Source of the DNA: Martelella sp. HB161492
Lineage (GTDB): Bacteria; Pseudomonadota; Alphaproteobacteria; Rhizobiales; Rhizobiaceae
Length of the DNA stretch: 64,000 nt
Direction of reading: 5' to 3'
NCBI RefSeq assembly: GCF_013184775.1
Contig: NZ_JAATVV010000012.1
Span: forward strand, 62,001 to 126,000
Every line of letters begins with the position of its first letter. Position 1 is the stretch's first letter. A model generated the notes under the pieces. The model was given only the letters and a program-made list of their open reading frames with translations. It did not search any database and had not been told where the DNA came from. The translations under genes were made by a program, and so were the position numbers. Shown one piece after another: positions 28,163 to 37,044 of this stretch.

Positions 28163-28426
28163 ATGCTACCAGATGACGTCATTACCGCCGCCCAGAATGC
28201 TCTGGCTCTGACATTCTACCTTTCCATGCCGATCATCGCGGCAGCCACGGCCGTCGGTCTGGTTATCGCCATTATTCAAACCCTGATACAGGTGCAGGAG
28301 CAAACCGTAGCCTTCGCGGCAAAACTCTCTGCCGTGGTGGTCATCCTGATGGTGGCCGGTGCGGGCATGTCAAGCGCCATGCAGACTTACGCCAAAGAGG
28401 CATTCAACAACATCCCGAATTTCTGA
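28163..28426 (+). CDS. sctS: T3SS export-gate protein SctS
   Basis: SctS is a small two-helix membrane hairpin of the export gate. The 87-residue protein has two membrane segments with the FliQ/SctS signature (IIQTLIQVQEQTVAFAAKL between them). AGGAGG precedes the ATG. It sits between sctR and sctT. Confidence 0.95.
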   Translation: MLPDDVITAAQNALALTFYLSMPIIAAATAVGLVIAIIQTLIQVQEQTVAFAAKLSAVVVILMVAGAGMSSAMQTYAKEAFNNIPNF

Positions 28427-28437
28427 GGTGCAGAGCC

Positions 28438-29241
28438 ATGGCGGGATTGCAGCAACTGAATGACGCATTGAGCAGCCAGCTCAACACCATTGTCTATTGC
28501 CTCGTGCTGGTGATGTTCCGATTCTACGCCTTCTTCGCGCTTTCGCCCTTTTTCAGCAAATATGCGATGACCGGCTTTGTGCGCATGGGCATCATTGCCT
28601 GCGTGAGTATCATCGTTGTCCCCTCGGCCTATGCGGAGGCCATGGCGATGAAGGACGGCCCGACGATGCAACTGGCCTTTGCCCTGAAGGAACTGGCATT
28701 GGGATTCTTCCTGAGCATCCTGACATGGCTCCCGGTGCGCGGGCTTGAAATAGCCGGCGTGATCATCGACACACAGCGCGGCGCCACTCAGTCGCAGTCC
28801 TTCGATCCCATCTTCTCCGAGCAGACAACACCCACGGCAATCCTTCTGGCACAGATCTTTTCCGGCTATTTTTTCGCCTGTGGCGGCTTCCTGCTGGTTT
28901 TGGCGACCATGTACAAAAGCTTCGTAATCTGGCCGGTCTTCCAGCCTTTTCCAGCCATCGACGAGAAACATGTGGCACTCTACCTGCAGATGGCGGGCCA
29001 TGTCTTCTTTTCGGCCATCGTTCTGGTCGCGCCCATCGCCGGTTTCATGCTGATCGCCGATATCGCTATCGCCTTTCTGGCGCGCAGCGCCCAGAGCCTC
29101 AATGCGCTTACGCTCGGCATGCCTGTCAAATCGGCGATCGTTCTCACCATGTTGTTGTTTTACTGCGGCATTATGTTTCCACGCACCATGGAAGTCTTCT
29201 CTCAGTCTCTGGACATGTTGGCTAAGGTGTTCCAACCATGA
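28438..29241 (+). CDS. sctT: T3SS export-gate protein SctT
   Basis: SctT is the single-copy export-gate subunit. It is 267 residues with about six membrane segments and matches the SctT/FliR pattern, including ALKELALGFFLSILTWLPVR and GFMLIADIAIAFLARSAQSL. It overlaps sctU by four bases (ATGA). Confidence 0.95.
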   Translation: MAGLQQLNDALSSQLNTIVYCLVLVMFRFYAFFALSPFFSKYAMTGFVRMGIIACVSIIVVPSAYAEAMAMKDGPTMQLAFALKELALGFFLSILTWLPVRGLEIAGVIIDTQRGATQSQSFDPIFSEQTTPTAILLAQIFSGYFFACGGFLLVLATMYKSFVIWPVFQPFPAIDEKHVALYLQMAGHVFFSAIVLVAPIAGFMLIADIAIAFLARSAQSLNALTLGMPVKSAIVLTMLLFYCGIMFPRTMEVFSQSLDMLAKVFQP

Positions 29242-30290
29242 GCGGCGAGAAGACCGAACAGCCAACACAGCAAAAGCTGCGCAAGCTTCGCCAGGAAGGA
29301 CAGGTTCCCTCCCGCAAGAATGTCGGTGAGTTTGCCCTTCTGAGCTTCACCACATTCATGATCATCGGCTTGATGCCCACTATGATCGGAACCTTGATGG
29401 ATCTGGCGACAAGCGTGATGACCGACGTTTCGACAAATGCCGAAACACCCAGTGTCACAACCTATAGCGCCCTTATGAAGGTCATCTATCTGACATTGTC
29501 CATCTGCGGTGCCAGTGCGGCTTTCACGGTGTTCATCACCCTGATTCTCAATCGTTTTAACTTCTCGATAAAACCGCTCACGCCGAAGTTTTCAAAGTTC
29601 AATCCGGTCACCAAGCTGAAGTCGATCTTCGCCAAATCCAACCTCTATAGTTTTATCCGCATGCTGATCTATTTTTCGGCCGTCTGCTATCTGACCTACG
29701 CCCTCATTCGCTACAATATCAACAATGTGCTGCAGGCCAGCTATTGCGAGTTGCAATGCGAGGCGCCCCTCCTGATCGCCATTCTGAAATGGCTGATCTA
29801 CACGATACTCGCCCTGCTTCTGGTACTGGCTGCAGTCGACTACCTCATTCAGTCCAAGCTGTTTCTCTCGCAGAACAAGATGTCAAAGGACGATGTCAAA
29901 CGGGAATACAAGGATCAGGAAGGCAACCCGGAAATCAAAGCCGAGCGCAATTCCATCGCGCGTTCGGATGCCGACGCCCCGAGCATCAACCAGGCCACGC
30001 ATGTTATCTACAGCGACAGCCATCTGGTCGCGGTCATCTACTACCGCAACTCCAACATGAAGCCCTATGTTATCGCCAAATACAGCGGCCCTCAGGTACA
30101 AACCCTTGTCCGCAAACTGAAGCCAACCAAATTGAAGCTCTTTAACCTGCCCTCCGTCGCCTATGATTTCTATCGTATGGGCCGTCCCTACCAATACATG
30201 CCGAGCCCCTCCATGAAAGGTATGGCAAAGGTACTGGAGATTGAAGACAAGCGCGCAGCCAGCAGTGCTGAGCCGGCAGCGACGTCCTAA
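29238..30290 (+). CDS. sctU: T3SS switch protein SctU, lacking the NPTH autocleavage motif
   Basis: SctU is the export-gate switch protein that changes secretion from early to late substrates. It begins with the family N-terminus SGEKTEQPTQQKLRKLRQEG, has four membrane segments (about 30-210) and a cytoplasmic domain starting with MSKDDVKREYKDQEGNPEIK. In nearly all family members the cytoplasmic domain cleaves itself at NPTH. Here the aligned residues are S259-D260-S261-H262 (VIYSDSHLVAVIYY), so both the essential Asn and the Pro are gone. It is complete at 350 residues. The T3SS may work with an uncleaved SctU, or switch by another mechanism. Confidence 0.93.
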   Translation: MSGEKTEQPTQQKLRKLRQEGQVPSRKNVGEFALLSFTTFMIIGLMPTMIGTLMDLATSVMTDVSTNAETPSVTTYSALMKVIYLTLSICGASAAFTVFITLILNRFNFSIKPLTPKFSKFNPVTKLKSIFAKSNLYSFIRMLIYFSAVCYLTYALIRYNINNVLQASYCELQCEAPLLIAILKWLIYTILALLLVLAAVDYLIQSKLFLSQNKMSKDDVKREYKDQEGNPEIKAERNSIARSDADAPSINQATHVIYSDSHLVAVIYYRNSNMKPYVIAKYSGPQVQTLVRKLKPTKLKLFNLPSVAYDFYRMGRPYQYMPSPSMKGMAKVLEIEDKRAASSAEPAATS

Positions 30291-30362
30291 ATCCGGCAGA
30301 GTCCGCCGTGACGTCTGAGCAGACCGGGATGAGCTGAAGCCCCTTGCCTGCTCAAGGCCAGC

Positions 30363-31118
30363 CTATCGCCGCAGGAATTCGATCATCTTGAAGTTACTCT
30401 CGGCCTGGTCTTCCGTAATGAAGGGGACGGCCAGCGCCTTTGCTTCATCTTTCTCATTGCTGAGATAAGCCATCAGCGAAAGATTCTGTCTGATCTTGTC
30501 ATCATTGCGGTTTGAGCGATAGAGCTCGGCCTCAAGTGTATAACTTGACGTGTAGGCACCGGTCAGCATCAAGGACAGTGCGAGATTGTTAAGAGCGCTC
30601 TTGTTGTCCGGCTGCGCTGCCAGTATCGAGCGATAGATCTGCTGCGCTTGCGCGTGCTGGCTCAGGGAATCGAACAAGACCCCCTGAAGATTGAGCACGA
30701 CAATGTCTCCGGGCACACGCTTCAGCAAGGCGTCGATCGAGGCTTGCGCGCCGGAATAGTCCCGTTGTGCCAGCTGAACCCGCGTCACGCCGATCCCGCC
30801 TTCACGTGTTGCGCCGAGGGCTGCGGCCCGCTGATAATAGGTGCGCGCCTTGAGATAGGCGCCTTCGGTAAAATAGGCGCTGCCGAGCATCAGCATGGCC
30901 TTTTCCGACCGCGGATTGCCTTGGGCAACCCCGTCAAGAATGCCATAGGCCTGATCATAAGCGCCGGAGTTCAAGCCGCTTTCACCCGCGGCAATCTGGT
31001 CCGAAACAGCTGAATAGGTGCTGTTCGGGCCCGCGCAGCCAGTCATGAGACTGAAAATCGCAATCGTACTGACAAAACAAGACGCCATCTTACGACGCCA
31101 CACCAACTGTGAGGCCAT
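30363..31118 (-). CDS. TPR lipoprotein linked to the T3SS (y4yS-like)
   Basis: This is a predicted outer- or inner-membrane-anchored periplasmic lipoprotein with TPR repeats. It has a basic N-terminus and a lipobox-like MTGC (Cys about residue 28), followed by about five TPR-like helical pairs (ALMLGSAYFTEGAYLKARTY; LNLQGVLFDSLSQHAQAQQI; LNNLALSLMLTGAYTSSYTL). Rhizobial T3SS clusters encode a similar TPR protein (y4yS), and TadD-type proteins act as pilotins for secretins. The start at 31118 follows GGGAGAGG. It is convergent with sctU. A role in placing the SctC secretin is inferred. Confidence 0.75.
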   Translation of the reverse strand: MASQLVWRRKMASCFVSTIAIFSLMTGCAGPNSTYSAVSDQIAAGESGLNSGAYDQAYGILDGVAQGNPRSEKAMLMLGSAYFTEGAYLKARTYYQRAAALGATREGGIGVTRVQLAQRDYSGAQASIDALLKRVPGDIVVLNLQGVLFDSLSQHAQAQQIYRSILAAQPDNKSALNNLALSLMLTGAYTSSYTLEAELYRSNRNDDKIRQNLSLMAYLSNEKDEAKALAVPFITEDQAESNFKMIEFLRR

Positions 31119-31347
31119 ATGTTTTACCCACCTCTCCCGAAACGATTGGATCGCGAAAATAGTCTCAAAAATCAACGACGCAGAGCCGAAACAATACTAA
31201 CTTTCCATTAACCATTCCACAGATATCAAATCATTGTAAATATTATTTTTTTTACAATTAATATACCTATAGAGACATAACAAAAAACTATTTTTTAAAT
31301 ACGCAAAGTTGAAATATAATACGAAATCATTACATTGGAGACTAATC

Positions 31348-31626
31348 ATGGCGCCAAAGAAAAACGAGATATCAATAGATATATTTCCGGAATATATGAA
31401 TCTTGTGAAAAACGTTTTTCAATTTGATATCATCGATACCGAAAATATAAACAAGCGATTTCCGACAAATTCAGAAATGATCGACGCCATGACTGAACTC
31501 AGCCTTCATATCGACGGATCTGATCTTGATGAGGATCTGAAAGCTGAATTGCTGGAGCTCATCGATCAGGAACGTGACGTCATCACTTTCTCGGAAATCT
31601 CGCGCAACAGCGTCGTCGCCATCTAG
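31348..31626 (+). CDS. small acidic protein inside the T3SS locus, unknown function
   Basis: I do not recognise this 92-residue protein. It is acidic and predicted helical (ELSLHIDGSDLDEDLKAELLELIDQ), with a basic, short N-terminus (APKKNE). It starts at ATG 31348, 7 bases after GGAG; a TATAAT at 31315-31320 could be its -10. It is a lone plus-strand gene between divergent T3SS units. Small acidic helical proteins at such sites are often T3SS chaperones or effectors, but I see no direct evidence. Confidence 0.55.
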   Translation: MAPKKNEISIDIFPEYMNLVKNVFQFDIIDTENINKRFPTNSEMIDAMTELSLHIDGSDLDEDLKAELLELIDQERDVITFSEISRNSVVAI

Positions 31627-31721
31627 AGCGCCGCGGGTGCTCTTGGACGCAACGGACGCTCTATCTTGTTGAATCTACGCATCGGCTCGAAAATCGATTC
31701 CGATTGTCGAGCCGATGCGCT
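31624..31721 (+). repeat. dispersed palindromic mosaic repeat, copy 1
   Basis: The element has two hairpins joined by the shared segment ATCTTGTTGAATCTAC. The first pairs AGAGCG (31625-31630) with CGCTCT (31656-31661). The second has perfect 12-base arms GCATCGGCTCGA (31679-31690) and TCGAGCCGATGC (31708-31719), with an inner AATCG/CGATT pair. A second copy lies inverted at 38487-38586. The layout resembles rhizobial intergenic mosaic elements (RIME). It begins at the stop codon of the small acidic gene and may act as its terminator. Confidence 0.75.
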
Positions 31722-31857
31722 TGCTCGCGCCCATCCTGATCCGAAGCGGATGCAGGACGTTCATCTCTTGCGTCCGCTTTTCGCTCTTGCGCTCCCGGCA
31801 GCCGGGTATGGGGCCGGATGACCAGGCCGAAGCGTGACGCTTACTCCTGTGTCGACG

Positions 31858-33921
31858 TCATTCTTCCGGCGCATCGGCCGTGATGACGCCAACCGGATAT
31901 ATCACGGTCGCCGGCAGCAATTCCGAATAAGCCAGTACGGGAATGTAAACGCCCTGCTCGAACAGCAATGTGTGAAGCGGGAAACGAATATCCTGCTGCG
32001 TCAGAAGCACGGGGTGCCGGCCACGTTGATATTCTTCGCCAATCAGCCTGCGGGTTTGCGCTGCGACATGGCTGGAAAGCTGCGGCTCGAGCACCAGGAA
32101 GTTTCCTTCATTGGTGCTGCGTATCCCCTCGCGCAACAGCGATTCAATCGTCGGCGCGACCACGACGACCTGCAGCAACCCATCGCTGGCATATCGCCGG
32201 GTAATAAACTCCGAGAGGTCATTGCGAACCTTCTGCAGCAGGAAACCAGGATCCTGGGCGCGCTCCGACCATTTGAGAATAGCCTCCATGATCTTCACGC
32301 GACTGGAAATCGGGATACGCTCCCTCAGAAGCATTTGCAGAATCCGGCTCACATGATTGTTCTGCATGGCTTCGCGCAAATCGGCAACCAGAGCTGAATG
32401 CTCCGTCGACATATCGTTCAAGATGCGGAAGGTGCCCTGGAAATCGGCGAAGACCTCGAGATGTTCGGCGGCGGCGCGCCTCAGATGCATCAGGAACAGG
32501 TCCATCGCGTTCCATGAGGCGATGCCGAATTCGCTGAGCTTGTCTGCATATTCCGTCGATACGAGCACGCCTTCACGCAAACCGTAGGTTGCCAGGCAGG
32601 GAATTCCGATCGCATCGAGATAGCTGGAATGAGCCTTAACGAACAGGCAATCGGTTCTGTATTCGGCGCGCGCAACCTCTTCGCCGCGAATGAGGATGCG
32701 ATACTCATTGCTATCGCCCCAGTTAACGTCAAATCGCCAAAAGCCTGCAGGCACGCCATAATCTTCAGCGGTGCGATCCCGGATGCCATCGAAGATGACG
32801 CAGAACTCATTGACATTCTGGCTACAGAAGGTGTTTGGGAGGATGACACTGACAATGTCGGTTCGCGTTCCTTTCCGGGCGAGCTGCCGCGCTTCCTCTT
32901 TGAGAAAATCGATACGCGCACGCCAGTCGTGAACCATCAGCACCATGGAGCGCCGTCGCCGTCGCCCGGTTACGACAACCCCCCCGATCATCCCCAGACC
33001 AACGGAGCAGAAAATCGTCGTCGGAAAGCCGGGAATGAACCCGAAAAGTGAGATCAGCACCCCGGCAATGATAATGGTGCGGCCATTGGCAATCAGCTGC
33101 TGAACGATTTCGAAGCCAAGATTGAGACCGCCCGAACTCGTCACACGGGTCACCATCGTTCCCGCGGCAACCGAAATCATCAGCGCAGGTATCTGCGCCA
33201 CCAGGCCGTCTCCGACGGTCAGCAGCGAGTAGACATGCCCGGCCTCACCGAACGACATCCCGCGTTGCATCATGCCGATCAATATGCCACCGAAAAGGTT
33301 AATCGCGGTGATAATCAGGCCGGCGATCGCGTCCCCTTTCACGAATTTCATCGCCCCGTCCATGGCGCCAAAGAGCTTGGCCTCCTGCTCGAGGTTACGC
33401 CGGGCGATCGTGGCGTCCTGATGATCCATATTGCCCGCCCGCACGTCAGCATCGACGCTCATCTGCTTGCCAGGCATGCCATCCAGGGTGAAGCGGGCAC
33501 CGACTTCGGCAACGCGGTCAGCGCCCTTGGTGATGACGAGAAACTGAACCACGGTAATGATCAGAAAGATGACCAGTCCGACGACAAGGTTGCCACCAAC
33601 GACAACCTCACCAAAGGTCTGAATGACCCGCCCCGCGTCGCCTTTGAGCAGGATCAGACGTGTTGTCGAGATCGAGATCGACAGTCTGAACAGCGTGGTG
33701 ACCAGCAAGATCGTCGGAAAGGTCGAAAATTGCAGGGCCGTTTCAGTCTGCATCGCCATCAGCAGAATGATCACTGCGATGCTGATATTCAGCGTGATCA
33801 TGATATCCATCAGCAATGATGGCAGCGGCAAGACCATCATCAACAGAACGAGCGCAAAGACCAGAACCAGAAGGATATCACGCTGCTGGCTCAGCACATG
33901 GCCTAGTTTGGCGGTTTTCAT
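31858..33921 (-). CDS. sctV: T3SS export-gate protein SctV
   Basis: SctV is the nonameric major export-gate protein with a large cytoplasmic ring that binds chaperone-substrate complexes. It is 687 residues: about seven to eight N-terminal membrane segments (LVLVFALVLLMMVLPLPSLL onward), the FHIPEP-type conserved cytoplasmic loop with DGMPGKQMSVDADVRAG and NMDHQDATIARRNLEQEAKL, and a C-terminal domain from about 350. It is the last gene of a minus-strand operon that starts with small T3SS genes and includes both secretin parts, only 4 bases from sctC1. Confidence 0.96.
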   Translation of the reverse strand: MKTAKLGHVLSQQRDILLVLVFALVLLMMVLPLPSLLMDIMITLNISIAVIILLMAMQTETALQFSTFPTILLVTTLFRLSISISTTRLILLKGDAGRVIQTFGEVVVGGNLVVGLVIFLIITVVQFLVITKGADRVAEVGARFTLDGMPGKQMSVDADVRAGNMDHQDATIARRNLEQEAKLFGAMDGAMKFVKGDAIAGLIITAINLFGGILIGMMQRGMSFGEAGHVYSLLTVGDGLVAQIPALMISVAAGTMVTRVTSSGGLNLGFEIVQQLIANGRTIIIAGVLISLFGFIPGFPTTIFCSVGLGMIGGVVVTGRRRRRSMVLMVHDWRARIDFLKEEARQLARKGTRTDIVSVILPNTFCSQNVNEFCVIFDGIRDRTAEDYGVPAGFWRFDVNWGDSNEYRILIRGEEVARAEYRTDCLFVKAHSSYLDAIGIPCLATYGLREGVLVSTEYADKLSEFGIASWNAMDLFLMHLRRAAAEHLEVFADFQGTFRILNDMSTEHSALVADLREAMQNNHVSRILQMLLRERIPISSRVKIMEAILKWSERAQDPGFLLQKVRNDLSEFITRRYASDGLLQVVVVAPTIESLLREGIRSTNEGNFLVLEPQLSSHVAAQTRRLIGEEYQRGRHPVLLTQQDIRFPLHTLLFEQGVYIPVLAYSELLPATVIYPVGVITADAPEE

Positions 33922-33925
33922 GAGA

Positions 33926-34675
33926 TCACTGTCCGCCTAGAGTGAGAGGTGCAATTGGCTGAGTGGCTGTCTCGAGATTTCCAGCGAGCCCCGTCGTGGC
34001 GGGTGACGTCATCCCCGGCGCACTTGACATTGCGCCTGCAAAGCCTGTTCGCGCCGTAGCCCCCCGATACACGACCGTCGAGCGCCCGTCCGCAACGTCA
34101 ACAGCCTTCACGGTGTTCTCCACGAGCCCCACATAACTCGGCGGCCCCGAGACCGTAAGCACCTTGCTTTGCAGGTCATAGCTGAAGATAAATTTCGGCT
34201 GAAACAGATCGAGATTCTGCAGAATCGACAAAACGCGCTCGCCGTCGGCCTTCTGCAACGAAAAGACCTTCTGCTCAACATGATCGGTCGTATCGACATA
34301 GAGGGTCGCTCCGTCGAAATACCAGACCAGCCTGAACTTTTCTGCCAGGTAATTGATATAATCCAGCCTGGACAGCCCGGTCTGCTCATCGCTATTGCCG
34401 ACGTCCGGAACGGAGGGATCCATGACCAGAGACACGCCGATATTCAGCGCAAAATATTTCAGGGCCGTCGGCAATGTCTGGTCAGTTCCCGCAAAACTAT
34501 AGGTTGCTCCGGCATCTGGCAGTTCCGGCGGAATGTAAAGACGGCCATTGGCCGTCAAACGGGCAGAGTTCGTCTGTGCCGCCGATACAGTGCAAGGCGC
34601 ACCCGGCAGCACGAATACGAGAGCTACCAGGACAAGCCCCATGGCCGCGCTGTTTTGGTACTTCCATTGCAACAT
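33926..34675 (-). CDS. T3SS secretin N-terminal part (NolW/RhcC1-like)
   Basis: This is the separate N-terminal module of the split rhizobial type III secretin. A signal peptide (residues 1-33) is followed by an N0-like domain (YSFAGTDQTLPTALKYFALN) and an N1/N3-like domain (LSRLDYINYLAEKFRLVWYF; LSILQNLDLFQPKFIFSYDL). There is no secretin pore domain; the pore is in the next gene upstream, with which it overlaps as TGATG, so both are translationally coupled. In rhizobia this module (RhcC1/NolW) is encoded apart from RhcC2, and the two probably cooperate in forming the outer-membrane channel. Confidence 0.85.
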   Translation of the reverse strand: MLQWKYQNSAAMGLVLVALVFVLPGAPCTVSAAQTNSARLTANGRLYIPPELPDAGATYSFAGTDQTLPTALKYFALNIGVSLVMDPSVPDVGNSDEQTGLSRLDYINYLAEKFRLVWYFDGATLYVDTTDHVEQKVFSLQKADGERVLSILQNLDLFQPKFIFSYDLQSKVLTVSGPPSYVGLVENTVKAVDVADGRSTVVYRGATARTGFAGAMSSAPGMTSPATTGLAGNLETATQPIAPLTLGGQ

Positions 34676-35967
34676 CAGTATATAAACCCCGGATTACCAT
34701 AGAGCCGCACCGCGGTGCCCTTGCCACCCCGCTTGGTCGTCAAAAGATTTTCGAGAATGCTCTGTGGGCGACCGATCGGATCCATTTCCTGCGCCAGCCG
34801 CTCCTTACCGAAATAGGGGGTCAGAAGGATGATGAATTCTGTGTCTGATGTGCTGCTTGAAGCGCTTGCCCCACCCCAGATGAGCGCAAGTGCGCCGCTG
34901 ATCCAGTTGGAAAAGCCACTTACCCCTCCCCGGACTTCGCCACTCAACGACGATTCATACTGAGCATTCTTCAATGTATTGAGGACAAAGCCCTGCCCTG
35001 ACCTCAGCGTGACCGAGGTCTTGAATGAACGCGTGTTGAAATTGGGTACCGACGCCCCGTTTCCGAGATTTGTACTGGTGCCGCTCTGATTGGACACTTC
35101 AGTATCGACCGTAAGTGCGATCCGATCAGCAGGCAGCAGGTCCGGCGCAACATCAATCGTCAGTCCGACATTTTTGTAGTCGACTCCATAAAGCGGATAG
35201 GAGCCCGTATTGGTGATTGCCGTCGGGACAGCAACCTTCTCTCCGGCGTTGAACGTCGCCTTCTTTTTGTTGGTTGTTGTCAGAGTCGATTCACTGACGA
35301 CACTCGCCGCCCCTGAATTCAGCATGCCTTCGACCACTGATGCCGCATCGGACATCGACCCCCAGGCAAGGCCCAGCGCGCCATTGATATTTCCAGACCG
35401 GCCACCGCTCCGCCGAACATCGATGATCTTGACATCAATCTGAATGATACCGCTGCCGCGCTCCGCAAGATCATCGACAATCAGCGCATCGGGGATGATC
35501 GGTTTCAGACTTTCAAGCAGAGCTTGGTGCACCCGATCATCAGGCACAACACCCGACAGCATCACACTGCCTCGCGAGGCCCTGAGCGTCACCGAGGAAT
35601 CGGGAAATCGATCGGCGATGAGACGATTGATCTCGCTGAGATTCTGCACCACCACAACATTGATCTTGAAGATCTGATTACCGGCAAAATCAGTTCCGAT
35701 CAGTGTCGTCTGTCCGCTGCTCACGCCATAGACAAAATAGCCGCTGGTCTGATCGCCCTGCAGATCGGCAACGCTTGGATCGGCAACGAACAAAGCCGAT
35801 GCCTGGGCGGTACCGCCCACCAGAACTCCCTTGCCCTCTTCCACCAGAAGACTATCGGCTGCAGCACGCGCTTCATGCACCAACAACAGATAAAGCAGGA
35901 GTATGCTGAAACACAGCACCTTGCCAGGCAACGGAATTCTCTTTGCTGCAGCCAACCTTCCGGTCAT
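34675..35967 (-). CDS. sctC: T3SS outer-membrane secretin (RhcC2-like SctC)
   Basis: This is the C-terminal secretin pore of the T3SS. A signal peptide (to about residue 36) is followed by a CpaC-like N-terminal domain (GVLVGGTAQASALFVADPSV), a BON-like domain (VTLRASRGSVMLSGVVPDD) and the secretin domain from about residue 200 (GALGLAWGSMSD; VPTAITNTGSYPLYGVDYKN; LNTLKNAQYESSLSG). The layout is that of RhcC2, with a CpaC/type II-like front rather than the usual SctC N0-N1. AGGAGAGGGGG precedes the ATG. The last residues lie just before the NolW-like start. Confidence 0.9.
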   Translation of the reverse strand: MTGRLAAAKRIPLPGKVLCFSILLLYLLLVHEARAAADSLLVEEGKGVLVGGTAQASALFVADPSVADLQGDQTSGYFVYGVSSGQTTLIGTDFAGNQIFKINVVVVQNLSEINRLIADRFPDSSVTLRASRGSVMLSGVVPDDRVHQALLESLKPIIPDALIVDDLAERGSGIIQIDVKIIDVRRSGGRSGNINGALGLAWGSMSDAASVVEGMLNSGAASVVSESTLTTTNKKKATFNAGEKVAVPTAITNTGSYPLYGVDYKNVGLTIDVAPDLLPADRIALTVDTEVSNQSGTSTNLGNGASVPNFNTRSFKTSVTLRSGQGFVLNTLKNAQYESSLSGEVRGGVSGFSNWISGALALIWGGASASSSTSDTEFIILLTPYFGKERLAQEMDPIGRPQSILENLLTTKRGGKGTAVRLYGNPGFIY

Positions 35968-35989
35968 CCCCCTCTCCTTTAAAGATCAC

Positions 35990-36583
35990 TCACGCAGCAT
36001 GTGCCTTGAGCGGCGCTTCCGTGAAGTGCGGATCACGCATCCACGAAGGGCTGGCCAGGATATTGGTGAGACGCGAGAAAGCCTTCACGCTGACATGGGT
36101 TCCGACCTCGGAAATCTGCATCTGCGTTGATGCCAGCATCAGCCGCTCATGCGCCGCCACCAGCGACCGCTCCGGCACCTGCTGCAGGTCGGTCGGTGCA
36201 GCCTTCTCTGCAGATTGCACCTCCTTCTTGCGGCGCAAACCGTTGAGGAGTGCTTCTTCGCTCCGCTCCAGATAGCCTGATTTCTGAGCCCGCGGACGCT
36301 CCTCCGACTCGCTGACTTCAGTGGATTCGACAGCTTCGCTGCCGTGATCCCCGTGACCTTCGACGCCGTGCGACAGAAGGTGCATCTGCTCCGCCGTATC
36401 GCCGTCATAAGCCTCCGACAGCATGGCAGAGAAGGAACCGGCAAAAGTATCGCGGCGCGCAACAAGCTCTTCCTTTAGCTGGGCCGCCGGGCTTGGAGTC
36501 GAAGGCTCCGGCACACTGGCCTTGCGTGCCCGTGCATGAACCGTCGTCTCCACCGATTTATTTTTAACATCTGCAATCGACAT
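35990..36583 (-). CDS. T3SS accessory protein of unknown role
   Basis: This 197-residue protein has a hydrophilic, Pro-, Ser- and Glu-rich N-terminal half with no predicted fold. The C-terminal about 60 residues form a helix with SLVAAHERLMLASTQMQISE and THVSVKAFSRLTNILAS, a shape that recalls the SctI/NolB inner-rod ending or a needle-length regulator of the SctP/YscP kind. Both readings are weak. It lies between the small T3SS genes and the secretin, with AGGAG before the ATG, so it is part of this operon. Confidence 0.6.
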   Translation of the reverse strand: MSIADVKNKSVETTVHARARKASVPEPSTPSPAAQLKEELVARRDTFAGSFSAMLSEAYDGDTAEQMHLLSHGVEGHGDHGSEAVESTEVSESEERPRAQKSGYLERSEEALLNGLRRKKEVQSAEKAAPTDLQQVPERSLVAAHERLMLASTQMQISEVGTHVSVKAFSRLTNILASPSWMRDPHFTEAPLKAHAA

Positions 36584-36604
36584 TTCGAAAAACTCCTACA
36601 CCGA

Positions 36605-36919
36605 TCAGGCCCTGCAATAGGCCTTAAGTTGAGACGCTGCCTCTTCCGCATCTCCGTTGGCAATTGCCAGACGAGCACGCAGGTAAGCGATATTTTGGGT
36701 TTGCAGATCCACATCCTGAAGAAGCACAGCCAGATCGTCGAGACGGCCATCCAGCAGCAATCCGTAGGCATGCATTTCCAGAAACCGAGCTTCATCGGGG
36801 AAAAGCTGCTGACCAGCTTTTCCATAGACAACAGCCTTTTGCACAAAGCCACACCGCAAACTGATCGCGGTCAGCATCAGCAGCAAATTCAAAGGCGTTT
36901 CTGCTTTCACGACATTCAT
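36605..36919 (-). CDS. small TPR-like T3SS chaperone candidate
   Basis: This 104-residue all-helical protein has two to three TPR-like units (LLLMLTAISLRCGFVQKAVVYG; EMHAYGLLLDGRLDDLAVLL; LRARLAIANGDAEEAASQL, in parts). Size and fold resemble YscG, a chaperone for the needle subunit. The start at 36919 follows AAGGTG and lies downstream of a good promoter at 36968-36997. It is the second TPR-like small protein of the T3SS locus, the other being at 21640. Confidence 0.6.
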   Translation of the reverse strand: MNVVKAETPLNLLLMLTAISLRCGFVQKAVVYGKAGQQLFPDEARFLEMHAYGLLLDGRLDDLAVLLQDVDLQTQNIAYLRARLAIANGDAEEAASQLKAYCRA

Positions 36920-36967
36920 TTCCGTAACACCTTGCCTGCAAACTGACACAGCCAAATCCTATAGGGA

Positions 36968-36997
36968 ATTATATTTTATTTCATTACATATTTTCAA
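36968..36997 (-). promoter_or_regulatory. sigma-70-type promoter for the minus-strand T3SS operon
   Basis: On the minus strand TTGAAA (36997-36992) and TATAAT (36973-36968) are 18 bases apart, a near-consensus housekeeping promoter about 50 bases before the TPR-like gene. It probably drives the TPR-like protein, the accessory protein, both secretin genes and sctV. Confidence 0.6.
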
Positions 36998-37044
36998 TAT
37001 TTATTTGATGTTTTTATTTACATGATAATATTGAATAAATATAA

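Noticed and set aside
29975-30000. The ATH in INQATH of SctU read as a shifted NPTH motif
   Set aside because: Aligned by the following hydrophobic strand, the NPTH place is SDSH at 259-262; NQATH lies several residues upstream and is not followed by the expected AVAL-type strand.
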